NCBI RefSeq assembly: GCF_024160145.1
Contig: NZ_JAMYWQ010000014.1
Coordinates: 1-64,000 of the forward strand
Reading direction: 5' to 3'
Source of the DNA: Serratia nevei
GTDB taxonomy: Bacteria; Pseudomonadota; Gammaproteobacteria; Enterobacterales; Enterobacteriaceae
DNA length: 64,000 nucleotides
Part shown: positions 36,371-46,162 of the stretch, in pieces
How positions within the stretch are numbered: position 1 is the stretch's first letter
Layout of the letters: every line of letters starts with the position of its first letter
Made by a program: the position numbers and the translations under genes
The notes under the pieces: generated by a model
What the model was told of the DNA's origin: nothing
The model's input: only the letters and a program-made list of their open reading frames with translations
Database searches by the model: none

Positions 36371-39300
36371 ATGAGCAAATTTTTAGACCGTTTCCGCTAT
36401 TTCAAGCAGTTGGCGGAGCCTTTTTCTGGCGATCACGGCCAGACCTTGAACACCAACCGCGACTGGGAAGACGGCTACCGCAGCCGTTGGCAGCACGACA
36501 AAGTGGTGCGTTCCACCCACGGCGTGAACTGTACCGGTTCCTGCAGTTGGAAGATCTTCGTGAAGAATGGCCTGGTGACCTGGGAAACCCAGCAAACCGA
36601 CTACCCGCGCACCCGCCCCGATCTGCCCAACCATGAACCGCGCGGCTGCCCGCGCGGCGCCAGCTACTCCTGGTACCTGTACAGCGCCAACCGGCTGAAA
36701 TACCCGCTGATGCGCAAGCGTCTGCTCAAGCTGTGGCGCGAGGCGAAAGCGCAGCACAGCGATCCGGTCGCGGCCTGGGGCGCTATCGTCGGCGATGCGG
36801 AAAAAGCCAAAAGCTACAAGGTGGCACGCGGCCGCGGCGGCTTCGTCCGCTCCAGCTGGCAGGAGGTCAATGAACTGATCGCCGCCGCCAACGTCTATAC
36901 CGCCAAAACCTTCGGCCCGGACCGCATTATCGGCTTCTCGCCGATCCCGGCGATGTCGATGGTGTCCTACGCCGCCGGCGCCCGCTACCTGTCGCTGATC
37001 GGCGGCGCCTGCCTGAGCTTCTACGACTGGTATTGCGATCTGCCGCCGGCCTCGCCGATGACCTGGGGCGAGCAGACCGACGTGCCGGAATCCGCCGACT
37101 GGTACAACTCCTCCTACATTATCGCCTGGGGTTCCAACGTGCCGCAGACGCGCACCCCGGACGCCCACTTCTTTACCGAAGTGCGTTACAAGGGCACCAA
37201 AACCGTGGCGGTGACGCCGGACTATGCCGAAGTCGCCAAGCTGTGCGACCACTGGCTGAATCCGAAGCAGGGCACCGACAGCGCGATGGCGCTGGCGATG
37301 GGCCACGTGATGCTGAAAGAGTTCCATCTCGATCGTGAAGTCGGCTACTTCCGCGACTACGTGCGCCGCTATACCGATATGCCGATGCTGGTGCTGCTGG
37401 AAGCGCGTGAAGGCGGCTATTACGCCGCCGGCCGCCTGCTGCGCGCCGCCGATCTGGTGGATGGACTGGGCCAGGAAAACAACCCCGAGTGGAAAACCGT
37501 CGCTATCGACAGCCGCAGCGGCGATCTGGTGGCGCCGCAGGGCTCCATCGGCTTCCGCTGGGGCGAGAAGGGCAAGTGGAACCTGGAACAGCGCGAGGGC
37601 AAGTCGCAACAGGAAGTCGAGCTGCAGCTCAGCCTGTTGGGCAGGCATGACGACGTTGCCGAGGTGGGCTTCCCGTACTTCGGCGGCGCCGACAGCGAGC
37701 ATTTCAACAGCGTGGCGCTGGACGAGATCCTGCTGCACAAGCTGCCGGTGAAACGCCTGCAGCTGGCGGACGGCAGCGAAGCGCTGGTGACCAGCGTGTA
37801 TGACCTGCAGCTTGCCAACTACGGTCTCGAGCGCGGGCTGGGCGACGCCAACTGTGCCGCCGACTATGACGATATCAAGGCCTACAGCCCGGCCTGGGCC
37901 GAGCAGATCACCGGCGTGTCGCGCCACAACATCATCCGCATTGCCCGCGAGTTCGCGGAAAACGCCGAGAAGACCCACGGCCGTTCGATGATCATCGTCG
38001 GCGCCGGCGTCAACCACTGGTACCACATGGACATGACCTACCGCGGCCTGATCAATATGTTGATCTTCTGCGGCTGCGTCGGCCAGAGCGGCGGCGGCTG
38101 GGCGCACTACGTCGGCCAGGAAAAACTGCGGCCGCAAACCGGCTGGCTGCCGCTGGCGTTCGGTCTTGACTGGCAGCGCCCGCCGCGCCACATGAACAGC
38201 ACCTCGTTCTTCTACAACCATTCCAGCCAATGGCGCTATGAAACCGTCGGCACCGACGAGCTGCTGTCGCCGCTGGCGGACAAGTCGCGCTTCGGCGGCA
38301 GCCTGATCGACTTCAACGTGCGCGCCGAGCGCATGGGCTGGCTGCCGTCGGCGCCGCAGCTGGGCACCAACCCGCTGCGCCTGGCGGAGCAGGCCCGCGC
38401 GGCCGGTCAGTCGCCGGTCGAGTTCACCGTCGACAGCCTGAAAAACGGCACGCTGGGCTTCGCCGCCGAGCAGCCGGACAATCCGCAGAACTTCCCGCGC
38501 AACCTGTTCGTCTGGCGCTCCAACCTGCTGGGCTCCTCCGGCAAGGGCCATGAGTACATGCTCAAATACCTGCTGGGCACCGAAAACGGCATCCAGGGGA
38601 AAGATCTCGGCCAGCAGGGCGGCGTGAAGCCGCAGGAAGTGGAATGGCGCGAGCAGGGCGGCGAAGGCAAGCTGGATCTGGTGGTGACGCTCGATTTCCG
38701 CATGTCGAGCACCTGCCTGTACTCCGACGTGGTGTTGCCGACTGCCACCTGGTACGAAAAAGACGACATGAACACCTCCGACATGCACCCGTTCATCCAC
38801 CCGCTGTCGGCGGCGGTCGATCCGGCCTGGGATTCGAAGAGCGACTGGGAGATCTACAAGGGCATCGCCAAGGCCTTCTCCGAGGTGTGCGTCGGCCATC
38901 TGGGCCAGGAAACCGACGTGGTGACCTTGCCTATCCAGCACGATTCCGCCGCCGAACTGGCGCAGCCTTACGGCGTGCAGGACTGGAAGAAAGGCGAATG
39001 CGATCTGATCCCGGGCCAAACTGCGCCGCACATCATCGCGGTGGAACGCGATTACCCGGCCACCTACGAGCGCTTCACCTCGCTGGGGCCGTTGATGGAC
39101 AAACTGGGCAACGGCGGCAAGGGCATCAGCTGGAACACCCAAACCGAGGTCGACTTCCTCAAGCAGCTGAACTACGTCAAGGCCGATGGCCCGGCGGCGG
39201 GGCGGCCGAAGATCGAGAGTGCGATAGACGCGGCGGAAGTGATCCTGTCGCTGGCGCCGGAAACCAACGGCCAGGTGGCGGTAAAAGCCTGGGAAGCGCT

Positions 39301-40132
39301 GAGCAACGTCACCGGCCGCGATCACCGGCATCTGGCGCTGAACAAGGAAGACGAGAAAATTCGCTTCCGCGACATTCAGGCTCAGCCGCGCAAAATCATC
39401 TCCAGCCCGACCTGGTCCGGTCTGGAGGACGAACACGTTTCCTACAACGCCTGTTACACCAACGTGCACGAGCTGATCCCGTGGCGCACCCTCAGCGGCC
39501 GTCAACAGCTGTATCAGGACCACGAGTGGATGCGTGCCTTCGGTGAAAGCCTGCTGGTATACCGGCCGCCGATCGACACCCGCGCCGCCCAGCCGCTGCT
39601 CAACAGCAAGCCGAACGGCAACAAGGAGAAGGCGCTGAACTTCCTGACGCCGCACCAGAAGTGGGGGATTCACTCCACCTACAGCGACAACCTGTTGATG
39701 CTGACGCTGTCGCGCGGCGGCCCGATCGTCTGGCTGAGCGAAGACGATGCCAAAGATCTGGGCATCGCGGACAACGACTGGATCGAGGCCTTCAACGCCA
39801 ACGGCGCGCTGACGGCGCGCGCGGTGGTCAGCCAGCGTATCCCGGCCGGCATGACCATGATGTACCACGCGCAGGAGCGCATCGTGAACCTGCCGGGCTC
39901 GGAGATCACCCGCCAGCGTGGCGGTATCCACAACTCGGTGACCCGCGCCTGTCCGAAGCCGACCCACATGATCGGCGGCTATGCGCAGCTGGCCTACGGC
40001 TTCAACTACTACGGCACCGTCGGCTCCAACCGCGACGAGTTCGTGGTGGTGCGCAAGATGAACCGCATTGATTGGTTGGACGACGAAGGCAACGACTACG
40101 CGCAGGGCAGTCAGCAGGAGAACAGCAAATGA
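36371..40132 (+). CDS. narG: Respiratory nitrate reductase alpha subunit NarG
   Basis: Catalytic molybdenum subunit (bis-MGD) reducing nitrate to nitrite with electrons from NarH, on the cytoplasmic side of the membrane. The 1253 residues compare with 1247 in E. coli. The FS0 cluster ligands are at the E. coli positions: His50, Cys54, Cys58 and Cys93 in HGVNCTGSCSW and EPRGCPRGASY. The molybdenum-ligand Asp lies in SFYDWYCDLPPASP (about 219-223). SD sequence CAGGAG precedes ATG 36371. It overlaps narH (ATGA). Confidence 0.98.
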   Translation: MSKFLDRFRYFKQLAEPFSGDHGQTLNTNRDWEDGYRSRWQHDKVVRSTHGVNCTGSCSWKIFVKNGLVTWETQQTDYPRTRPDLPNHEPRGCPRGASYSWYLYSANRLKYPLMRKRLLKLWREAKAQHSDPVAAWGAIVGDAEKAKSYKVARGRGGFVRSSWQEVNELIAAANVYTAKTFGPDRIIGFSPIPAMSMVSYAAGARYLSLIGGACLSFYDWYCDLPPASPMTWGEQTDVPESADWYNSSYIIAWGSNVPQTRTPDAHFFTEVRYKGTKTVAVTPDYAEVAKLCDHWLNPKQGTDSAMALAMGHVMLKEFHLDREVGYFRDYVRRYTDMPMLVLLEAREGGYYAAGRLLRAADLVDGLGQENNPEWKTVAIDSRSGDLVAPQGSIGFRWGEKGKWNLEQREGKSQQEVELQLSLLGRHDDVAEVGFPYFGGADSEHFNSVALDEILLHKLPVKRLQLADGSEALVTSVYDLQLANYGLERGLGDANCAADYDDIKAYSPAWAEQITGVSRHNIIRIAREFAENAEKTHGRSMIIVGAGVNHWYHMDMTYRGLINMLIFCGCVGQSGGGWAHYVGQEKLRPQTGWLPLAFGLDWQRPPRHMNSTSFFYNHSSQWRYETVGTDELLSPLADKSRFGGSLIDFNVRAERMGWLPSAPQLGTNPLRLAEQARAAGQSPVEFTVDSLKNGTLGFAAEQPDNPQNFPRNLFVWRSNLLGSSGKGHEYMLKYLLGTENGIQGKDLGQQGGVKPQEVEWREQGGEGKLDLVVTLDFRMSSTCLYSDVVLPTATWYEKDDMNTSDMHPFIHPLSAAVDPAWDSKSDWEIYKGIAKAFSEVCVGHLGQETDVVTLPIQHDSAAELAQPYGVQDWKKGECDLIPGQTAPHIIAVERDYPATYERFTSLGPLMDKLGNGGKGISWNTQTEVDFLKQLNYVKADGPAAGRPKIESAIDAAEVILSLAPETNGQVAVKAWEALSNVTGRDHRHLALNKEDEKIRFRDIQAQPRKIISSPTWSGLEDEHVSYNACYTNVHELIPWRTLSGRQQLYQDHEWMRAFGESLLVYRPPIDTRAAQPLLNSKPNGNKEKALNFLTPHQKWGIHSTYSDNLLMLTLSRGGPIVWLSEDDAKDLGIADNDWIEAFNANGALTARAVVSQRIPAGMTMMYHAQERIVNLPGSEITRQRGGIHNSVTRACPKPTHMIGGYAQLAYGFNYYGTVGSNRDEFVVVRKMNRIDWLDDEGNDYAQGSQQENSK

Positions 40133-41673
40133 AAATTCGTTCGCAAGTCGGCATGGTGCTGAATCTGGACAAGTGCATCGGTTGCCACACCTGTTCGGTC
40201 ACCTGCAAAAACGTCTGGACCAGCCGTGAAGGTATGGAATACGCCTGGTTCAATAACGTGGAAAGCAAGCCCGGCGTCGGGTATCCGCACGCCTGGGAAG
40301 ATCAGGAAAAATGGAAGGGCGGCTGGATACGTAAAATCAACGGCAAGCTGGAACCGCGCATGGGCAACCGCGTCGGCGTGCTGGCGAAAATTTTCGCCAA
40401 CCCGGACGTGCCGGCGCTGGACGACTACTACGAGCCGTTCGATTACGACTACCAGCATCTGCACACCGCCAAACAGGGCAAGCACCAGCCGGTGGCCCGC
40501 CCGCGCTCGCTGATCACCGGCCAGCGCATGAACAAGATCGAAAGCGGCCCGAACTGGGAGGAGATCCTCGGCGGGGAATTCGAAAAACGCTCGCAGGACA
40601 AGAATTTCGACAACCTGCAGAAGGCGATGTACGGCCAGTTCGAAAACACCTTCATGATGTACCTGCCGCGCCTGTGTGAGCACTGCCTCAACCCGGCCTG
40701 CGTCGCCACCTGCCCGAGCGGGGCGATCTACAAGCGCGGCGAAGACGGCATCGTGCTGATCGACCAGGACAAGTGCCGCGGCTGGCGCATGTGCCTGACC
40801 GGCTGCCCGTACAAGAAAATCTATTTCAACTGGAAGAGCGGCAAGTCCGAGAAGTGCATCTTCTGCTACCCGCGCATCGAAGCCGGGCAGCCGACGGTGT
40901 GTTCGGAGACCTGCGTCGGCCGCATTCGCTACCTCGGCGTGCTGCTGTACGACGCCGATCGCATCGAGCAGGCGGCGGCGGTGGAGAACGACAAGGATCT
41001 GTACCAGAGCCAGCTCGATATCTTCCTCGATCCGCATGATCCGAAGGTGATTGCTCAGGCGCTGGCGGACGGCGTGCCGCAGGGCGTCATTGAAGCCGCC
41101 CAGCAGTCGCCGGTGTACAAAATGGCGATGGATTGGAAGCTGGCGCTGCCGCTGCACCCGGAATACCGCACGCTGCCGATGGTGTGGTACGTGCCGCCGT
41201 TGTCGCCGATTCAGTCCGCCGCCGACGCCGGCGCGCTGGCGCACAGCGGCGTGCTGCCGGACGTCGAGAGCCTGCGCATTCCGGTGCAGTATCTGGCGAA
41301 CCTGCTGACCGCCGGCGATACCGAACCGGTGCTGCTGGCGCTGAAGCGCATGCTGGCGATGCGCCACTACAAGCGGGCGGAAACCGTCGACGGCGTGGTG
41401 GACACCAGCGCGCTGGAGCAGGTCGGGTTGAGCGAAGCGCAGGCGCAGGAGATGTACCGCTACCTGGCGATCGCCAACTATGAAGATCGCTTTGTGGTGC
41501 CGTCGAGCCACCGCGAGCTGGCGCGTGAAGCCTTCCCGGAAAGCAAAGGCTGCGGTTTCAGCTTCGGCGACGGCTGCCACGGCAGCGACGGCAAGTTCAA
41601 CCTGTTCAACAGCCGCCGCATCGACGCCATCGACGTGACCGCGAAAACCACACGGCCGGAGGATGCCTCATGA
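40129..41673 (+). CDS. narH: Respiratory nitrate reductase beta subunit NarH
   Basis: Iron-sulfur electron-transfer subunit carrying three 4Fe-4S and one 3Fe-4S cluster. The 514 residues (512 in E. coli) begin MKIRSQVGMVLNLDKCIGCH, with first-cluster cysteines 16, 19, 22 and 26. CEHCLNPACVATCPSGAIYK and CRGWRMCLTGCPYKKI follow; the tryptophan in CRGW marks the 3Fe-4S cluster, as known for NarH. The start overlaps the narG stop and the end overlaps narJ. Confidence 0.98.
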   Translation: MKIRSQVGMVLNLDKCIGCHTCSVTCKNVWTSREGMEYAWFNNVESKPGVGYPHAWEDQEKWKGGWIRKINGKLEPRMGNRVGVLAKIFANPDVPALDDYYEPFDYDYQHLHTAKQGKHQPVARPRSLITGQRMNKIESGPNWEEILGGEFEKRSQDKNFDNLQKAMYGQFENTFMMYLPRLCEHCLNPACVATCPSGAIYKRGEDGIVLIDQDKCRGWRMCLTGCPYKKIYFNWKSGKSEKCIFCYPRIEAGQPTVCSETCVGRIRYLGVLLYDADRIEQAAAVENDKDLYQSQLDIFLDPHDPKVIAQALADGVPQGVIEAAQQSPVYKMAMDWKLALPLHPEYRTLPMVWYVPPLSPIQSAADAGALAHSGVLPDVESLRIPVQYLANLLTAGDTEPVLLALKRMLAMRHYKRAETVDGVVDTSALEQVGLSEAQAQEMYRYLAIANYEDRFVVPSSHRELAREAFPESKGCGFSFGDGCHGSDGKFNLFNSRRIDAIDVTAKTTRPEDAS

Positions 41674-42392
41674 TCAGCCTGAAAGTGATTGCCCGCCTGC
41701 TGGATTACCCGGAGCAGGTCCTGTTTGACCATCAGCAGGCGCTGATCGAAGCGCTGGAGCCGGCCAGCGAGCTGGATCTGCACCACAGCGCGCAGCTGAT
41801 TCTGTTTATCCGCCGCCTGTGCGCCCGCCCGCTGCTGGACGTGCAGGCCGACTATTGCGAACTGTTCGATCGCGGCCGCGCCACCTCGCTGCTGTTGTTT
41901 GAGCATGTGCACGGGGAGTCGCGCGATCGCGGCCAGGCGATGGTTGACCTGATGGCGCAGTACCGCGCCGCCGGGCTCGAGATAGACAGCCGCGAGCTGC
42001 CGGATTTCCTGCCGCTGTATCTGGAGTATCTGGCCAGCCGCAGCGCGGCGCAGGCGCGAGAAGGGCTGCAGGACATCGCGCCGATCCTGGCGCTGCTGGG
42101 CGCGCGCCTGCAACAGCGCGAAAGCCCGTATGCGGTGCTGTTCGATCTGCTGCTGGCACTGTCCGGCAGCGAGGTGCAGGCCCAGACGCTGGAGACGAAG
42201 GTGGCGAAAGAGGCGCGCGACGATACGCCGCAGGCGCTGGATGCGGTGTGGGAAGAGGAGCAGGTCAAGTTTCTTGGCGAACAGGGCTGCGCCTCCGCCC
42301 AGCAGACGGCACACCAGCGGCGCTTCGCCGGCGCGGTGGCGCCACAGTATCTGGACCTGACGGATGCGTTAACCGGAACCAAAGGACGCTAA
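41670..42392 (+). CDS. narJ: Nitrate reductase assembly chaperone NarJ
   Basis: Cytoplasmic chaperone of the TorD/DmsD type that helps insert the molybdenum cofactor into NarG and holds NarGH until NarI is ready. The 240-residue protein has the family pattern [20 protein letters not shown] near the start and [22 protein letters not shown] in part ([16 protein letters not shown]), with [12 protein letters not shown] after it. It is not part of the final complex. ATGA overlap with narH; two bases before narI start. Confidence 0.96.
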   Translation: MISLKVIARLLDYPEQVLFDHQQALIEALEPASELDLHHSAQLILFIRRLCARPLLDVQADYCELFDRGRATSLLLFEHVHGESRDRGQAMVDLMAQYRAAGLEIDSRELPDFLPLYLEYLASRSAAQAREGLQDIAPILALLGARLQQRESPYAVLFDLLLALSGSEVQAQTLETKVAKEARDDTPQALDAVWEEEQVKFLGEQGCASAQQTAHQRRFAGAVAPQYLDLTDALTGTKGR

Positions 42393-42394
42393 AC

Positions 42395-43072
42395 ATGCAA
42401 TTTTTGAATCAGTTCTTCTTCGATATCTACCCTTATCTGGCCGGCGCAGTATTCCTGATCGGCAGCTGGTTGCGTTACGATTACGGGCAGTACAGCTGGC
42501 GCGCCGGCTCCAGCCAGATGCTGGATAAAAAGGGCATGCGGCTGGCGTCCAACCTGTTTCACATCGGCATTATCGGCATCTTTGCGGGCCACTTCCTCGG
42601 CATGCTGACGCCGCACTGGATGTATGAGGCCTTCCTGCCGATCGACGTGAAGCAGAAGCTGGCGATGATCGCCGGCGGCGCCTGCGGCCTGATGACGCTG
42701 ATCGGCGGCGCGCTGTTGCTGAAGCGCCGGTTGACCAACCCGCGGGTGCGCGCCACCAGCAGCTTCGCCGACATCATGATCCTGACGTTGCTGGTGGTGC
42801 AGGTGTGCCTCGGCCTGCTGACCATTCCGTTCTCCGCCCAGCATATGGACGGCAGCGAAATGATGAAGCTGGTGGCCTGGGCACAGGCGGTGGTGACCTT
42901 CCACGCCGGCGCCTCTGCGCACCTGGCAGGCGTGGCGATTATCTTCAAACTGCACATGGTGCTGGGCATGACGCTGTTCGTGCTGTTCCCGTTCTGCCGA
43001 CTGGTGCATATCTGGGGTGCGCCGGTAGAGTACCTGACCCGCCGTTACCAACTGGTGCGCAACCGCCGCTGA
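42395..43072 (+). CDS. narI: Respiratory nitrate reductase gamma subunit NarI
   Basis: Membrane-anchoring cytochrome b that oxidises quinol and passes electrons to NarGH. The 225 residues have five hydrophobic segments and all four heme ligands at the E. coli positions: His56 and His66 ([15 protein letters not shown]) and His187 and His205 ([18 protein letters not shown]). AAAGGACG lies before ATG 42395. It ends the operon. Confidence 0.97.
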   Translation: MQFLNQFFFDIYPYLAGAVFLIGSWLRYDYGQYSWRAGSSQMLDKKGMRLASNLFHIGIIGIFAGHFLGMLTPHWMYEAFLPIDVKQKLAMIAGGACGLMTLIGGALLLKRRLTNPRVRATSSFADIMILTLLVVQVCLGLLTIPFSAQHMDGSEMMKLVAWAQAVVTFHAGASAHLAGVAIIFKLHMVLGMTLFVLFPFCRLVHIWGAPVEYLTRRYQLVRNRR

Positions 43073-43076
43073 GCTT

Positions 43077-43104
43077 GCCGCCGCCGCGGTTTCCCGGCGG
43101 CGGC
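43077..43104 (+). terminator. GC-rich hairpin after narI
   Basis: GCCGCCGCCG (43077-43086) and CGGCGGCGGC (43095-43104) pair perfectly around an 8-base loop, starting four bases past the narI stop. No T run follows. It separates narGHJI from the lipid-biosynthesis operon; no further gene is seen up to 43342. Confidence 0.5.
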
Positions 43105-43342
43105 GCCATTGCGAACATTTTCCCGCCACCTGCTTATTCTCGCCACCTTGCCGTAAACTGAATATCTTAGTAATGTTACGCTTATGCTTACGCTGACGGA
43201 CGTCGGCCCGTAGTAGCCGATAACGAGATATACCGCCTTGCTGAAAGGCATTTTGGGACATAAAAACCGGGGATGATCCACGTGGCCTTTGTGCCGTGTG
43301 GGAGAATCGCTTTATGGATAATCAGGTTAATCAATAACAATA

Positions 43343-44350
43343 ATGACCACACAATGTCGCTCACCCGAGCCGCTGCCTCTGAAAGTCATCGCCACCGGGG
43401 CCGCGTTGCCGCCTAACCGCGTGGCTTCCTCTACGCTCGATGCCCGCCTGGGGAAACCGGCCGGCTACGTTGAAAAACGCTCGGGCATCGCTTACCGCTA
43501 TCACGCCGCCGATGACGCCAGCCAAGCCGAACTCGCCGCCGCCGCGCTGCAAGACGCGCTGGCCCGCAGCGCGATCCCGGCAGCCTCCATTGACCTGCTG
43601 ATCTCCGCCTCGGCGATAGCGGTGCAGGCACTGCCGTGCACCGCCGCGCATATTCTCAAGGAAGCGGGGTTGGCACCGGGCACGCCGGGCTTCGACATCA
43701 ACAGCAGCTGCGTCAGCTTTATCTCTGCGCTGCAGGTGGCGGCGGGGTTGCTGAACGCCGGGACGTATCGGCGTATCGCCATCGTCTCGGCGGATCTCGC
43801 TTCGCGCGGCATCGACTGGCAGCACGAAGAGTCGTCGCTGATCTTCGGCGACGGTGCCGCCTGCGCCATCGTGGAGCGCGGCGACGGCAGCAGCGGTATC
43901 CTCGCCAGCCTGGTGGAGACCTATCCGGCCGGCAGCGAACTGTGCGAGATCCGCGCCGGCGGCACGCGCCGCAACCCGCGCGTCGGCATGTGCGAGCAAG
44001 ACTTCCTGTTTCATATGCAGGGCAAGCCGCTGTTCCGTCAGGCGTCGGCGCTGATTGAGGGCTATCTCGACCGGCTGCTGAGCGCCAGCGGCTTGACCCT
44101 GGCGCAGATCGCCACCGTGGTGCCGCACCAGGCCAGCCATTTGTCGCTCGAACATATGCGCAAACGGCTGCACGTCTCCAGCGAGGCGCTGGTAGACATC
44201 TACCGCCATCATGGCAACCAGGTGGCGGCCTCTATCCCGACCGCGCTGCATGCCGCCGTGACCAGCGGGCGCTTCAACCCCGGCCAGCCGGTGATGCTGA
44301 TCGGCACTGCCGCCGGGCTGGCGCTGGCCGGCATGGTGTTGCTGCCATGA
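43343..44350 (+). CDS. Ketosynthase III-like condensing enzyme (FabH/OleA-related)
   Basis: Thiolase-fold enzyme predicted to perform a Claisen condensation of acyl thioesters, first gene of an eight-gene operon. The 335-residue protein has an intact catalytic triad: Cys123 in DINSSCVSFISAL, His262 in VVPHQASHLS and Asn292 in HHGNQVAASIP. It ends with the typical GTAAGLALAGMVLLP. KAS III starter enzymes (FabH) and head-to-head condensing OleA share this layout; the OleD-like neighbour favours OleA-type use of two long acyl chains (inference). ATG 43343 is the first in frame but lacks a clear ribosome site. Confidence 0.88.
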   Translation: MTTQCRSPEPLPLKVIATGAALPPNRVASSTLDARLGKPAGYVEKRSGIAYRYHAADDASQAELAAAALQDALARSAIPAASIDLLISASAIAVQALPCTAAHILKEAGLAPGTPGFDINSSCVSFISALQVAAGLLNAGTYRRIAIVSADLASRGIDWQHEESSLIFGDGAACAIVERGDGSSGILASLVETYPAGSELCEIRAGGTRRNPRVGMCEQDFLFHMQGKPLFRQASALIEGYLDRLLSASGLTLAQIATVVPHQASHLSLEHMRKRLHVSSEALVDIYRHHGNQVAASIPTALHAAVTSGRFNPGQPVMLIGTAAGLALAGMVLLP

Positions 44351-45363
44351 GGGTGCTGGTGACCGGGGCGACCAGCGGGCTGGGGCGCAACGCGGCGCAG
44401 TGGCTGCTGGAGGCCGGGCATCAGGTGCGCGCCACCGGCCGCGATGAGCGGGCCGGCGAAGCGTTGCGTCAGCTGGGCGCCGAATTTTACTCGCTCGATC
44501 TGGCGCAGGCCACGCCGCCGCAGTGCCGGGAGCTGGTGACCGACTGCGAGTGGGTGTGGCATTGTGCGGCCAAGTCTTCGCCCTGGGGCAGCAAAGCGGA
44601 ATTTCACCGCATCAACGCCGCGGCGACGGAGAAGCTGGCGGAGGCGGCCGGGCGCTGCGGCGTGCGGCGCTTCGTGCATATCTCCACGCCGGCACTCTAC
44701 TTCGATTTTCAGCCGCATTACGATCTTGACGAGGGTTACCGCGCCCGGCGCTTCGCCAATCACTATGCCGCCAGCAAGCACGCCGCCGAGCAGCAGCTGT
44801 TGGCGCAGGCGAAGATTTACCCGCAAACCACCTACATTATTCTGCGGCCGCGCGGCCTGTTTGGCCCGCACGATCGGGTGATCGTGCCGCGGCTGTTGCA
44901 GCAGCTCGAACGCGATCGCGGCGTGCTGCGGTTGCCCGGCGGCGGGCAGGCGTTGCTGGATCTGACCTTTGCCCCCAACGTGGTGCACGCGATGGAGCTG
45001 GCCAGCCGGCAACGCGGATTGCCGTCCGGTGCCGTGTACAACATCACCAACCACCAACCGCAGCGGCTGGCGGAGATGCTGGATGCGCTGCTGCGCCAGG
45101 AGCTGGGGCTGCGTTACCGGCTGCAGGCCGTGCCGTATCCGCTGCTGCAGGCGCTGGCAGGCGGCATGGAACTGTGGGCCAGCCTGAGCGGCAAGGAACC
45201 GCTGCTGACACGCTACAGCGTGGCGGCGGTGCATTTCGACATGACCCTGAGCCAGACCCGCGCGATCGCAGAGCTGGGCTATCGGCCGCGTTACTCGATG
45301 GAGGAGGGGATCCGCCTGACCGGCGAGTGGCTGCGGCAGCAAGGAGGCATACAGCATGGCTAA
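44347..45363 (+). CDS. NAD(P)-dependent dehydrogenase, OleD/3-beta-HSD-like extended SDR
   Basis: Probable reductase of the beta-keto product made by the upstream ketosynthase. The 338-residue protein has the Rossmann motif GATSGLG at 7-13, WHCAAKSSPWGS, the STPALYF strand, catalytic YAASK and ILRPRGLFGPHD. These match 3-beta-hydroxysteroid dehydrogenase-type proteins, to which OleD belongs (OleD reduces 2-alkyl-3-ketoacids in olefin synthesis). ATGA overlap with the ketosynthase gene supports a joint pathway. Substrate is inferred, not shown. Confidence 0.85.
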   Translation: MRVLVTGATSGLGRNAAQWLLEAGHQVRATGRDERAGEALRQLGAEFYSLDLAQATPPQCRELVTDCEWVWHCAAKSSPWGSKAEFHRINAAATEKLAEAAGRCGVRRFVHISTPALYFDFQPHYDLDEGYRARRFANHYAASKHAAEQQLLAQAKIYPQTTYIILRPRGLFGPHDRVIVPRLLQQLERDRGVLRLPGGGQALLDLTFAPNVVHAMELASRQRGLPSGAVYNITNHQPQRLAEMLDALLRQELGLRYRLQAVPYPLLQALAGGMELWASLSGKEPLLTRYSVAAVHFDMTLSQTRAIAELGYRPRYSMEEGIRLTGEWLRQQGGIQHG

Positions 45364-46162
45364 AGTCACCGTTTTTGAAGTGGGCTATTGCACGCATATC
45401 GGCTGCATGGCGCTGCGCGGCGCCGGGTTCCGGGTGTGTAAATTCCCGGCGCGCGCCTATCTGCTGGAGGTGGGGCAGCGCCGCTGGCTGTGGGATACCG
45501 GCTACGCGCATTATTTTCAGCAGCACACGCAGTCGGGGGTGTTCAGCCTTTACCGCCGCATGACGCCGGTCTATTTCGATCCCGCCGAGTCGTTGGCGTA
45601 TCAGCTGCGCGAAGCCGGTTACGCCGAAGGCGACATCCAGGCGCTGATCGTCTCGCATTTTCACGCGGATCACATCGCCGGGCTGCAGGATTTCAGCCAC
45701 CTCGATTTTATTTGCTCCGGCGAAGGCTGGCAGCAAACCCGCGGGCTGCGCGGTTTCGCGGCGCTCAAGCGCGCCTTTATTCCCGGCCTGATCCCGGCGG
45801 ATTTCGAGAGTCGTCTGCAGTTTATGGAGTCTTTTCCCTCGGTGGCGTTGCCCGCGCTGCTGGCGCCGTTCGATCGCGGTTACGCGCTGCCGGGCAGCGA
45901 AGGGCAGATTGTCCTGGTGCCGCTGCCGGGGCATGCGGCCGGCCATATCGGCGCCTTTATCCTCACCGACGCCGGCTGGACGCTGTTGGCCAGCGACGCC
46001 GCCTGGTCGCCGCAGAGCTACCGGACGCTGCGCGGGCCTTCGCGCCTGGCCAATCTGGTGATGGACGATGCGGCGGCGTACACCCGCACGCTGGAGCGGC
46101 TCAACCAGCTGTGGGCGGGTGGCCAGGTCAACATTTTGCTGTGCCACGAGGGGGACCTGTGA
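45356..46162 (+). CDS. Metallo-beta-lactamase-fold hydrolase
   Basis: Zinc hydrolase of 268 residues with HFHADH at 101-106 (HxHxDH), a second-half GHAAGHIGAF histidine, an ASDAAW aspartate and the final LLCHEGDL histidine, so both metal sites look complete. Lactonases and thioesterases are frequent functions of this fold. In this operon it might hydrolyse a thioester or beta-lactone, in the role OleB (an alpha/beta hydrolase) has elsewhere (inference). It overlaps the previous gene by 8 bases with AAGGAGG as ribosome site. Confidence 0.85.
   Translation: MAKVTVFEVGYCTHIGCMALRGAGFRVCKFPARAYLLEVGQRRWLWDTGYAHYFQQHTQSGVFSLYRRMTPVYFDPAESLAYQLREAGYAEGDIQALIVSHFHADHIAGLQDFSHLDFICSGEGWQQTRGLRGFAALKRAFIPGLIPADFESRLQFMESFPSVALPALLAPFDRGYALPGSEGQIVLVPLPGHAAGHIGAFILTDAGWTLLASDAAWSPQSYRTLRGPSRLANLVMDDAAAYTRTLERLNQLWAGGQVNILLCHEGDL

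Noticed and set aside
36383-39967. A 1194-codon minus-strand open frame opposite narG
   Set aside because: NarG on the plus strand has every expected ligand and family length. The antisense product is low-complexity and unlike any protein family.
40111-41580. A 489-codon minus-strand open frame opposite narH
   Set aside because: It is a shadow of narH; no ribosome site, no domain.
43282-43342. Upstream short frame starting at ATG about 43272 before the ketosynthase gene
   Set aside because: It runs into the ketosynthase gene in another frame and has no ribosome site or domain; a leader peptide cannot be excluded but is not supported.
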